From a virus: DNA of 64,000 bases. The stretch lies in IMG/VR virus record IMGVR_UViG_3300045999_010308, positions 1 through 64,000 of that record; one strand, given 5' to 3'. Below the pieces are notes generated by a model that did not search any database, was not told the origin of the DNA, and saw only the letters and a program-made list of their open reading frames with translations. A program made the position numbers and the translations under genes. Positions 41,204 through 48,430 of this stretch are shown piece by piece (position 1 is the first letter of the stretch; each line of letters opens with the position of its first letter).

Positions 41204-42264
41204 CCTGCAATCTACTTAACAAGTCAAGCCGATTGTTACAAAAACCAGTAAATGCGATGGTGAAGGTAGCTTTTTCCTTGCAATCTACTTAACAAGTCAA
41301 GCCGATTGTTACCCTTAGTGGCGAAGGTTTCCCCTGAGATGAAGCGTCACTTGCAATCTACTTAACAAGTCAAGCCGATTGTTACGAAAAGCGAGGGGAA
41401 ACCGCGGCCACAATCTTAAGAGACTTGCAATCTACTTAACAAGTCAAGCCGATTGTTACTGTGGGGAGGGTTCCCCAGATTGTCGGTATAGTACCCTTGC
41501 AATCTACTTAACAAGTCAAGCCGATTGTTACGGAAAAGGAAAGATTCACTTGACAGATTCCAAGAGAAACTTGCAATCTACTTAACAAGTCAAGCCGATT
41601 GTTACCCCGATCGACCGCGAGTCTCTCTCGACAAAGGGGCTTGCAATCTACTTAACAAGTCAAGCCGATTGTTACCTGATTTTGATAACGTTGATTGGCA
41701 CTGGATAGGTCTTCTTGCAATCTACTTAACAAGTCAAGCCGATTGTTACTAGATGAAATTTTGGCCGCAATTGCTATAAGTAACCCACTTGCAATCTACT
41801 TAACAAGTCAAGCCGATTGTTACTTCGCGGTTTATCAGGCTTAAAACACCCCCATTGTGCTTGCAATCTACTTGACAAGTCAAGCCGATTGTTACTAACT
41901 GATTAAGATCATCGGAGTAGTACACTTCTGTCCTACTTGCAATCTACTTAACAAGTCAAGCCGATTGTTACCAATTGCCTCGATAATTTGATCCTTAGTT
42001 GCCCCTTCATCCTTGCAATCTACTTAACAAGTCAAGCCGATTGTTACCAGTTACCGGCTAGAGTGCCGGGAGTGTGGACGGTTCCAAACTTGCAATCTAC
42101 TTAACAAGTCAAGCCGATTGTTACAGGTTCATTTTGGCAAAATAAGCCAAAATGACGCGCTTGCAATCTACTTAACAAGTCAAGCCGATTGTTACTGGGA
42201 ATACAATTTTGATCGCTCAAGTGCCGGTCTTGCAATCTACTTAACAAGTCAAGCCGATTGTTAC
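41204..42264 (-). CRISPR. CRISPR array 1: 15 repeats of 36 bp, 14 spacers
   Basis: Repeats start at 41204, 41277, 41350, 41424, 41496, 41570, 41640, 41714, 41788, 41860, 41936, 42012, 42089, 42160 and 42229; spacers are 33-41 bp. On the minus strand the repeat begins GTAACAATCGGC and ends GATTGCAAG. The copies are identical except one base in the 41204 copy (its minus-strand 3' end) and one in the 41860 copy. The imperfect 41204 copy marks the trailer, so the leader is at 42264. There the stop codon of the nuclease gene lies inside the repeat. Spacers show no repeated sequence; no self-match was noticed by eye. Confidence 0.98.
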
Positions 42265-43946
42265 CCAGTCTCCCAGAGTGTAAGCTGCGTATAGTCTGCG
42301 TTGACTGTTTGCGCGGGTTGCGAGTGGATCGACCTTTTCCTTGTTTTTTTCTTAGGTGTCACTGGCTCGGAGGTCAAAACCAGTAAGGTTTCGAGGGTTT
42401 CTTCCCCAAGTAACAATCGGCTGGACTTGTCAAGTAATTCCTCCTGCGCTGATTCCTTATCGAAATCCTTCAGAGGCTTAACTTCCCCGGTGCAAGCCGG
42501 GTAGCTTCTTACGAAGTCTGCTTTCCCTAAGATGTTGATTGCGGCGGCCACATCTCTGGGTAAAGTACATCCACACTCTAAACATTTATGGGTGCGGGTT
42601 GATAAACTTTTTTTAACACGATTGCCACAGCGAGGACAATCCTGACTGGTGTAAGCTGGTTGAACTTTGATAAACTCTCGGTTGGGAGTTTTCATTTTCG
42701 TTTCAAGAAAACCAGTTAATTGTCCTAAACTAGCATCAGCAAAGGATTTATTTAATCCCCCTTTGGCTTTCGCGTTATTGCGTTCGTAGCCTTTACCGTC
42801 TTCTCTTTTTTTCGGTTTAGGTCGTCGCATTAAATTCTTTAAGTTGAGGTCTTCTACGGCTACAGCGCCATGATTTCTAGCAATATCGGTACTTAAGGCA
42901 TGATTAAATCCTTTGCGTTGTCTTGCTATTTTTTCGTGAGTTTTGGCAACTTTAGCACGAGTTTTAGCGAGATTTTTGCCGTCTTTATTTTCCCCTGCTT
43001 TATACTGTCTAGCGGTTTTTCTTTGCAGTTTTGCTAGTCTTTTTTGCTGTTTTCTATAGTATTTGGGCGGGTCAATTTGTTGGCCGTCGCTGGTACTAAT
43101 TATATATTCTAGTCCTACGTCAATACCGATTGCTTTATCGGAATCAGGTAGATCATCTACTTCAAATTCACCAAATAGACTTAGATAATATCCCGATGGG
43201 TATTTGATAATTGATACGGTAGAGGCTTTTCTGTCACCCCACCGAATATCTAAGGTATTGTTGATAATTTTTAAATCGCCTAATGTTTTGCCACAGCTAC
43301 CTATAGATATTTTATCCCCTTTTCTAACAGCGCAATCGCTGATCTCAGAATAAAGAGATTTAATTTTATCTTCTTTTCTTTTAAATCTAGGAAGTTTTCT
43401 GTCTAAATTCTTTTTATCGAGTTTGGTGTAAGCTTTCCAAGAATCAGCAAGCTTTTTTAAAACCCCTTTGACAAAAGCCATAGGGATGTCCTTGCATAGC
43501 TCTGGACATTTTTCTTTTGTAATACAGCCACATAACCCAAAATAATTATCAGATTTTAACCGCCGTTGAATAGGGATATGGACAGGATAAGAGTGACCTG
43601 CTTTTTGTCTTTTTTCTCTAGCTATCTGTATTTTAACTTTTTGCTTGCCAGTTAAATATTTGGGGGTGTAAAGGGGATTAGGAAGGGATTTACCTTTTTC
43701 GTTTTTCAGGGAGTCAATAAATTGAGGTTTTTTAGCTAAACGACGTTTAACCCGTTTAACTGGTTTTCCTGTTATTTTCTCAATCTCGTCGTAATACTTA
43801 TTAAGCTGATATTCCATCAGTAGCTCTAGCCCAAAATTCCAGACAGCTTTAAGCTCGTCCATCCAGCGATCAATATAGGCTCGCTGAGTAGCATTAAGGT
43901 TAAGCTTTATGTCCGCAATAGTTTTCTTGACTAGCATGGCTCTCAT
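42261..43946 (-). CDS. Compact TnpB/Cas12-like (type V-U-like) RNA-guided nuclease, unit 1
   Basis: 561 aa. RuvC-I AIGIDVGLEYI (D276), RuvC-II VAVEDLNLKNL (E365) and RuvC-III LPRDVAAAINI (D465) are intact. The zinc finger CPRCG...CLEC uses C437, C440, C455 and C458. The bridge-like basic helix RLAKLQRKTARQ and HEKIARQRKG are TnpB hallmarks. Residues 476-561 are an extension beyond the usual TnpB end and end QLTLWETG. This extension encodes the anti-repeat. No cas1/cas2, tnpA or Tn7 genes are nearby. The gene abuts array 1. The RNA-guided DNA nuclease role is from family. Ribosome site AAAGGAAGG. Confidence 0.88.
   Translation of the reverse strand: MRAMLVKKTIADIKLNLNATQRAYIDRWMDELKAVWNFGLELLMEYQLNKYYDEIEKITGKPVKRVKRRLAKKPQFIDSLKNEKGKSLPNPLYTPKYLTGKQKVKIQIAREKRQKAGHSYPVHIPIQRRLKSDNYFGLCGCITKEKCPELCKDIPMAFVKGVLKKLADSWKAYTKLDKKNLDRKLPRFKRKEDKIKSLYSEISDCAVRKGDKISIGSCGKTLGDLKIINNTLDIRWGDRKASTVSIIKYPSGYYLSLFGEFEVDDLPDSDKAIGIDVGLEYIISTSDGQQIDPPKYYRKQQKRLAKLQRKTARQYKAGENKDGKNLAKTRAKVAKTHEKIARQRKGFNHALSTDIARNHGAVAVEDLNLKNLMRRPKPKKREDGKGYERNNAKAKGGLNKSFADASLGQLTGFLETKMKTPNREFIKVQPAYTSQDCPRCGNRVKKSLSTRTHKCLECGCTLPRDVAAAINILGKADFVRSYPACTGEVKPLKDFDKESAQEELLDKSSRLLLGEETLETLLVLTSEPVTPKKKTRKRSIHSQPAQTVNADYTQLTLWETG
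42410..42440 (-). ncRNA. Anti-repeat to array 1, inside the 3' coding end of nuclease 1
   Basis: On the plus strand this segment reads GTAACAATCGGCT, G, GACTTGT, C, AAGTA, ATT, which is the minus-strand repeat with two substitutions and one deletion in about 28 nt. The nuclease mRNA is therefore complementary to the crRNA repeat. It encodes about residues 502-512 (ELLDKSSRLLL). It lies about 145 nt before the first repeat, so it could act in cis as an omega-RNA-like fold or give a tracrRNA. Confidence 0.75.
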
Positions 43947-44067
43947 GGATCGACCTTCCTTTATTCTTATTTAAATCTACCACAACCCTACTAGAAATGT
44001 CAAGTAAAAAGTCTAAAGATTTTTTGGGATACCAGTTCCCACATCAGAACCTGTAGCCCAACCCTTA
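43937..44067. repeat. 131-bp perfect direct repeat, copy 1
   Basis: Identical to 46832-46962, offset 2895 bp. Contains the first bases of the nuclease gene (ATGAGAGCCA), its ribosome site and promoter, and the last 53 bp of a 122-aa gene (GWATGSDVGTGIPKNL). Copy 1 is the displaced remnant, since only copy 2 continues into the full 122-aa gene. Confidence 0.97.
43975..44003 (-). promoter_or_regulatory. Promoter of nuclease unit 1
   Basis: TTGACA (43998-44003), 17 bp, GTAGAT (43975-43980; TAGATT at 18 bp also possible). Leader of about 22 nt to the ATG at 43944-43946. Identical in unit 2 (46870-46898) and nearly so before the 122-aa gene (47322-47350). Confidence 0.6.
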
Positions 44068-44146
44068 GTTAGGCTAACCATGTTCCCAAGAGAAATCCTA
44101 GTAATAAAGTTGGTATTCCAATAAGATAAATTTCGTGATTTATTAT

Positions 44147-44434
44147 TTATTCTTTATAATTATTAATAGTTTCCCAGAAATAAATCTCTGCTAGTAATTT
44201 ATTTCTTTTAAGTATTAGTTTTTGCCAAAAACGAAAACTTTCAAAAAAGTTATCCCATCCACGAGGGACATCAACAAAAATACTATCTAAAATGATAAGT
44301 AGATACCTCTCGACAAAATTGCGTATTGTTAAGATTAAAGAACGTGGTTTTATTTCCATTTCTTTTAGTTCCGCTTTGGTTAATTTTTTCCTTAAAAATT
44401 GACTAATCTTTTTATCTAGTTGTGTTTGATTCAT
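44147..44434 (-). CDS. Hypothetical basic helical protein between the two CRISPR units
   Basis: 95 aa (MNQTQLDKKISQFLRKKLTKAELKEMEIKPRSLILTIRNFVERYLLIILDSIFVDVPRGWDNFFESFRFW). It lies between array 2 and the 131-bp repeat, within the 2.9-kb segment that was added. No family recognised. It could be cargo or an accessory factor such as an anti-defence or regulatory protein. Confidence 0.45.
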   Translation of the reverse strand: MNQTQLDKKISQFLRKKLTKAELKEMEIKPRSLILTIRNFVERYLLIILDSIFVDVPRGWDNFFESFRFWQKLILKRNKLLAEIYFWETINNYKE

Positions 44435-44458
44435 TGTTTTTTTCGGGTTTAATATTTA

Positions 44459-44854
44459 GTTTAATCTTAATAAGGCTTAAGCTTAATTGTTTCACTCAAA
44501 ATCACCCATAGGATGATATTAAGATGGTACGTTTCAATCCCTAATAAGGATTAAGGTTAATTGCTTTAACATATTAATTTGCAAACAATAGCTTCAGATG
44601 AAGTTTCAATCTCTAATAAGGCTTAAGGTTAATTGCTTCATCGCCTAGACTTGAAATAATTCTCAATGATTACATCGTTTCAATCCCTAATAAAGCTTAA
44701 GCTTAATTGCTTCTGTTAAAGGGGAAAAATTGTCATCATACCGTGAGTTTCAACCCCTAATAAGGATTAAGCTTAATTGCTTCGCTAATTGCGACCGGGT
44801 TAATTGGGACTACATTGGTTTCAACCCCTAATAAGGCTTAAGCTTAATTGCTTC
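44459..44854 (-). CRISPR. CRISPR array 2: 6 repeats of 35-37 bp, 5 spacers
   Basis: Repeats at 44459-44493 (degenerate), 44531-44567, 44603-44639, 44677-44713, 44747-44783 and 44818-44854; spacers are 33-37 bp. On the minus strand the repeat starts GAAGCAATTAAG and ends GGGGTTGAAAC, the ending of many cyanobacterial repeats. The copies differ at several positions. The most degraded copy is distal to the nuclease gene, so the leader is on the gene side and transcription is leftward. The repeat is unrelated to array 1. Confidence 0.95.
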
Positions 44855-44951
44855 CCATCTTCTTTTAGCCCTTGATGTAAAAGGGTTTCGGGTAAGGATT
44901 GCGCCCCATTCGCTAAAATTTAGTTTTCAAGGTTCTGCTCATTCCAAAAAA
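44855..44951 (-). other. Leader / guide-scaffold region of array 2
   Basis: 97 bp between the nuclease 2 stop and array 2. On the minus strand GGGGCGCAATCC occurs here (about 44897-44908) and again inside the gene 3' end (about 44995-45006), where it forms a GGGG/CCCC hairpin. This suggests a structured RNA spanning the gene end and the leader. Confidence 0.5.
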
Positions 44952-46841
44952 TCAGGCTAGTAAATCCCAGATCGTAAGTTGGTCGGGGTTTTCGGGGATT
45001 GCGCCCCGTGATTTTTTAGAACTTCGCTTAGATGCCTTATTGGGTAAGGCTTTCGGGTTATTTATGCCGTGGCTATCCTCGCACGGCTGAGGTGGGGCGG
45101 AAAGAAAAATAAGGGATTGCGAGTCATTCTCGGACTGAGTAGGTATGCGATTCCCTTCCTGCTTCATCTGCTTACTGATCGAGTGTTCGGCATTCTCTAT
45201 CGGCGCGTCCCCGATAGACTCTTGATTTGCATCAAGATCAGGCGTGAATTCCCTCGCTAAACCGAGGTATTTTCCAATCAAAGAGACAGGAAACTTGATT
45301 AAAGAGCCAATCGCTCTTAAAAACTCATCTCGTAAGCCACGAATCAGAATATTTGCGGCGGCATTCTGATCGGCGTGGGCTTCGTAACCACAGCTAGTGC
45401 ATTTAAACTTTGATTGACTAACGCGGTTAGCTTTATTAATATTACCACAATTGAAGCAAGTTTGTGAAGTATGTTTAGGATTAACTCGGATCACTTTTCT
45501 GCCACGTTCTTTGGCTTTATTCTCGATGAACGTGCGAAGTTGACCGATAGCATTATCAAGCAATACTTTATTTAATCCAGACTTTCTTTTTTTGCCATTC
45601 TGTTTATAGCCATTGCCGTCTTCCTTTTCTTTAGGTTTTGCGGCGGCTGTCATGTTTTTTAGTTTTAAATCTTCTAAAATAACTGATTGATATTCGCTGG
45701 TTATTTTATGGGCTAATTGGGCATTTCTCCCTTTTCTTTGACGGGCTATTTTCTCATGAACACGGGCAAGTTTAGCGTAAGTTTTACGCTGATTATTAGA
45801 GTTATCTTTTTGTCTAGAAGCTTGACGTTGCAATCGGTTAAGTCGCTTTTTCTGAATTTTTGCGTAGCGTTTAGCTTCTGATTGTCTCCCTAAGTCATCG
45901 GTAAATATTGCTACAGCACCCATATCTAACCCGACACACTTATCAGATTCTTTGTAGATCGTGTCGTCAGTTTCGATTTCGATAGTTAGCTGTAAATAAT
46001 ATCCCGTCGCTTTACGAGTAATTTTAGCCATTCGGGGAGCTTTCCCTTGCAATCGATCAAGTCCCCGTACTTTCAGTAATCCTATCTTTGAAGAAACAAT
46101 AACTCCATTAGATTTAATCTTTATAGTTTCAGGTTGACCGTTAACAAGAGTCTCTACCTTATCCCGTCTTCCTTTAAACTTAGGAACCCCACGAATACCT
46201 TTTTTAGCGGCATCGTAAGCGGGTTCAATCACACTTTTAAAAAAGCCTTTTTTAAACTCTGTTTCAATTTCACCGATAAATTTTGCTGTATCTTCTCGGA
46301 AATAAAAAGCAAGTTTCTGTCTATTAAGATAGTTAACAGCATCCTTATCAATATTTTCAGCATTCATAAAACGACGGATAGGAATAGCATCTAAGGGAGT
46401 GTACTCTTTTCCGTTACTTGTCTTTTTAAAATAGGCGATTTTACAGCAAGGATTACCGATTAAAAGTTCTTTCTCTTCATCTTTAAGGGTTTCAAACTCT
46501 TTTTCGTCGTAATGCCCAAAATAACTTAACTCCCATATTTCAGGGCTAAACTCATCAAATTTATGTTTTGTGCGATAATATCTTTGTTTTGATTCTTCCT
46601 TAAGTGCGATCGAAAGATTCCAGAGTAACTTACACGCCACTAAAGAACGATCAATCTCTGTGATTTGTTCTTTAGTAGGATGTATTTTAAATTCTAAGAC
46701 TTTCCTAGGAGGCTTTTCTTCCTTTGTCTTAGGAGTCTTTTTGACAATACTAAACCTTATATGCCCGTCTTTAGAACTAGGCGTTTTTTGAATTTGATAC
46801 TCATCTACTTTACGCTTAACTTTACTTTTTTTGGCTCTCAT
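44952..46841 (-). CDS. Compact TnpB/Cas12-like (type V-U-like) RNA-guided nuclease, unit 2
   Basis: 629 aa. RuvC-I KCVGLDMGAVAIF (D306), RuvC-II VILEDLKLKNM (E390) and RuvC-III AHADQNAAANIL (D491) are intact. The zinc finger uses C462, C465, C481 and C484. RLNRLQRQASRQ and VHEKIARQRKG match nuclease 1, but the N-terminal recognition region differs. The C-terminal extension (about 500-629) ends DQLTIWDLLA, echoing QLTLWETG of nuclease 1. It lies 97 bp from array 2. Its first 10 bases and upstream 121 bp equal those of unit 1. Function as an RNA-guided nuclease is by family. Confidence 0.87.
   Translation of the reverse strand: MRAKKSKVKRKVDEYQIQKTPSSKDGHIRFSIVKKTPKTKEEKPPRKVLEFKIHPTKEQITEIDRSLVACKLLWNLSIALKEESKQRYYRTKHKFDEFSPEIWELSYFGHYDEKEFETLKDEEKELLIGNPCCKIAYFKKTSNGKEYTPLDAIPIRRFMNAENIDKDAVNYLNRQKLAFYFREDTAKFIGEIETEFKKGFFKSVIEPAYDAAKKGIRGVPKFKGRRDKVETLVNGQPETIKIKSNGVIVSSKIGLLKVRGLDRLQGKAPRMAKITRKATGYYLQLTIEIETDDTIYKESDKCVGLDMGAVAIFTDDLGRQSEAKRYAKIQKKRLNRLQRQASRQKDNSNNQRKTYAKLARVHEKIARQRKGRNAQLAHKITSEYQSVILEDLKLKNMTAAAKPKEKEDGNGYKQNGKKRKSGLNKVLLDNAIGQLRTFIENKAKERGRKVIRVNPKHTSQTCFNCGNINKANRVSQSKFKCTSCGYEAHADQNAAANILIRGLRDEFLRAIGSLIKFPVSLIGKYLGLAREFTPDLDANQESIGDAPIENAEHSISKQMKQEGNRIPTQSENDSQSLIFLSAPPQPCEDSHGINNPKALPNKASKRSSKKSRGAIPENPDQLTIWDLLA
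45022..45045 (-). ncRNA. Weaker anti-repeat to array 2, inside the 3' coding end of nuclease 2
   Basis: The mRNA sense strand reads ACCC, AATAAGGC, ATC, TAAGC. It can pair with the array 2 crRNA repeat through GCCTTATT (8 bp), GGGG (3-4 bp with a one-base bulge) and GCTTA (5 bp). It encodes about residues 599-607 (LPNKASKR). The position mirrors the anti-repeat of unit 1: about 70-95 nt before the stop and about 170 nt before the array. Confidence 0.45.
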
Positions 46842-46962
46842 GGATCGACCTTCCTTTATTCTTATTTAAATCTACCACAACCCTACTAGAAATGTCAAGT
46901 AAAAAGTCTAAAGATTTTTTGGGATACCAGTTCCCACATCAGAACCTGTAGCCCAACCCTTA
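46832..46962. repeat. 131-bp perfect direct repeat, copy 2
   Basis: Identical to 43937-44067. Here it joins the 3' end of the intact 122-aa gene to the start of nuclease 2, probably the original arrangement. Includes the shared promoter (46870-46898) and ribosome site. Confidence 0.97.
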
Positions 46963-47276
46963 TAAAAGTTAAAGGCGGTAGTATCAATATAAAGGGGAAA
47001 ACCTATAGCTTCCCAACAGTATAATAATCTTGGCACATCAACAATCTGAGACTTATAATTTAATCCTGTTTCAGTGATGATAAATTTTTCAAAAATCTCT
47101 GGGGCAACTAAAACAGAACAATAGCTAGTATCGTTAAATTTACCAGATTTTTTGGCTAATTCAGAAGTAATTGCGATCAAAATCTCTTTTGTAAGTAATC
47201 TTTCTTGCGATATATTGCAACTATCTAAGTTAGTCCAAGCGGTAAATTTAACATAATTAGATCGGGAATTAAACAT
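46908..47276 (-). CDS. Hypothetical protein (122 aa) upstream of the nuclease units
   Basis: MFNSRSNYVKFTAWTNLDSCNISQERLLTKEILIAITSELAKKSGKFNDTSYCSVLVAPEIFEKFI... A small alpha/beta protein, possibly with an enzyme-like fold. Not recognised. Its last 17 codons are duplicated at 44015-44067. It has its own copy of the shared promoter. It may be an accessory of the module or a neighbouring phage gene. Confidence 0.5.
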   Translation of the reverse strand: MFNSRSNYVKFTAWTNLDSCNISQERLLTKEILIAITSELAKKSGKFNDTSYCSVLVAPEIFEKFIITETGLNYKSQIVDVPRLLYCWEAIGFPLYIDTTAFNFYKGWATGSDVGTGIPKNL

Positions 47277-47321
47277 AACTTATAGCAGAAAAAGGTGCTA
47301 AACTATATTTGACTAACTTAA

Positions 47322-47350
47322 ATCTACCATAAACCTACTAGAAATGTCAA
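47322..47350 (-). promoter_or_regulatory. Promoter of the 122-aa gene, third copy of the shared cassette
   Basis: TTGACA (47345-47350), 17 bp, GTAGAT (47322-47327) on the minus strand; the surrounding TTTCTAGTAGG is shared with the two nuclease promoters. The -35 box overlaps the ATG of the divergent RHH gene. Confidence 0.6.
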
Positions 47351-47496
47351 ATGAAAATAAGGATATAGATTATTATCCTCTCAATGCCCGTATCTCGATC
47401 CCCGAAGAGAAAAAGCTAAAAAACTACTGTAAAGCCCAAAAGCGGTCAATAACCGAGGTAGTCCGGGAATTGATTAGAAGTTTACCCGATGACTGA
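47344..47496 (+). CDS. Ribbon-helix-helix (CopG/Arc-type) protein, 50 aa
   Basis: ATG at 47344, TGA at 47494. YYPLNARISIPEEKKLKNYCKAQKRSITEVVRELIRSLPDD has the strand-helix-helix pattern with the 'sitevvReLI' signature. Divergent from the 122-aa gene with overlapping control sequences, so it may repress the nuclease-module promoters, all of which share the same sequence. No clear ribosome site, so translation may be weak or leaderless. A terminator follows. Confidence 0.6.
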   Translation: MSNENKDIDYYPLNARISIPEEKKLKNYCKAQKRSITEVVRELIRSLPDD

Positions 47497-47527
47497 TACT
47501 CAAGAGTGTTGTCGGAATAGCCAACAC

Positions 47528-47558
47528 AAAAAGTGCCAGTTCATAGACTGGCACTTTT
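47528..47558. terminator. Bidirectional terminator
   Basis: Arms AAAAGTGCCAGT and ACTGGCACTTTT around a 6-nt loop, ending both the plus-strand RHH gene and the minus-strand Rha-like gene. Confidence 0.85.
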
Positions 47559-47562
47559 AACT

Positions 47563-48309
47563 TTATTCCCCAATTAATAGTTGACGGTTTCTAGCCTTAG
47601 AAAAAAGCTGCTTAACTTCCTTGAGGTTTTCGGTGGGGACATAGGATGCTTGATTAACTCGCAACCCCTGACACACTAAATGAGAGTGTCCATTCTTCTC
47701 TAACCAACGCTCTAACTCTCTTCCAGACTTGAATCCTAGTTCTTTCCCTAACTCAGCAGTAGAACGACCCTCAAAACTCACGTTTCGTCCGTTTTTACAA
47801 ATAATTGTCTCAGTAATTTTTTCAACCTTCTCGATCACAATATCTGGACGGCCATCTAACAAGGCTAAAACCTCAGCACCATGTATTAATCGAATTGCGT
47901 CACGCCGATCCATGTAGTAGGTTTTGGCTTTTGTCAGTTCTAACTCAAGTTCTAATTCTCGAATACGTCCACTTTGAGCGGGGATTACTTCTTTGATAAG
48001 TTGCTTTGCTTGACTAAATGCCTTGACTAAGTTGCGCTTACAAGCAATGACCTGCGAAGTATTTCGAGACAGTGTCATCAAAAAAGTTGCTTGCTCTTCA
48101 TTCAGGTAGCAGTAACGCTCAGGACGACCGCCGCTAGAGCCTTCTAGGGGTTTCGACATTTGAAATGCGACAACTCCAAACTCTTGAATCTCGTCAATGT
48201 ATTTTTCTATGGTTTGACGCAAGGCGCGGTGTTCAATCCCCAACTCATCAGCAATCAAACGAGAATCAACGACAAGACAATCATTCTGTGATACTATTTC
48301 AATAGCCAT
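47563..48309 (-). CDS. Rha-family / antirepressor-like phage regulatory protein
   Basis: 248 aa from ATG at 48307-48309 (MAIEIVSQNDCLVVDSRLIADELGIEHRALRQTIEKYIDEIQEFG), preceded by AAGAGG; the upstream in-frame extension lacks a ribosome site. The Rha signature is present: 'DSR-iAe-lGi-H--l---I-----e--eFG', RPERYCYLNEEQATFLMTLSRNT and a KRNLVKAFSQAK helix. The C-terminal part (ELGFKSGRELERWLEKNGHSHLVCQGLRVNQASYVPTENL) is a second DNA-binding-type region. Rha/antirepressors modulate lysogeny or host specificity. Confidence 0.78.
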   Translation of the reverse strand: MAIEIVSQNDCLVVDSRLIADELGIEHRALRQTIEKYIDEIQEFGVVAFQMSKPLEGSSGGRPERYCYLNEEQATFLMTLSRNTSQVIACKRNLVKAFSQAKQLIKEVIPAQSGRIRELELELELTKAKTYYMDRRDAIRLIHGAEVLALLDGRPDIVIEKVEKITETIICKNGRNVSFEGRSTAELGKELGFKSGRELERWLEKNGHSHLVCQGLRVNQASYVPTENLKEVKQLFSKARNRQLLIGE

Positions 48310-48430
48310 ATTGGCCTCTTGTTCAGGTAATGTGGTTAGTCCCCCGGTACTAACGGGGGCATCGCTACAATTGTACCATTTCAAATAGTTGCTTGACGAT
48401 TCTAGTCAGTAGGAAGAAATAATCAGGGAA

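Noticed and set aside
41379-41752. Plus-strand open frames of 68 and 75 codons inside array 1
   Set aside because: They are repeat-spacer sequence read through; the recurring LAIYLTSQADCY is just the translated repeat.
42301-45260. Plus-strand open frames within the two nuclease genes
   Set aside because: Shadows of strongly supported minus-strand genes, with no ribosome sites.
42261-46841. Ordinary IS200/IS605 or IS607 elements carrying TnpB
   Set aside because: No tnpA or serine transposase remnants or element ends were seen; both genes are tied to arrays and to a phage promoter cassette.
41204-46962. CRISPR-associated transposon (type V-K / Tn7-like)
   Set aside because: No tnsB, tnsC or tniQ is present, and the RuvC residues are intact, unlike Cas12k.
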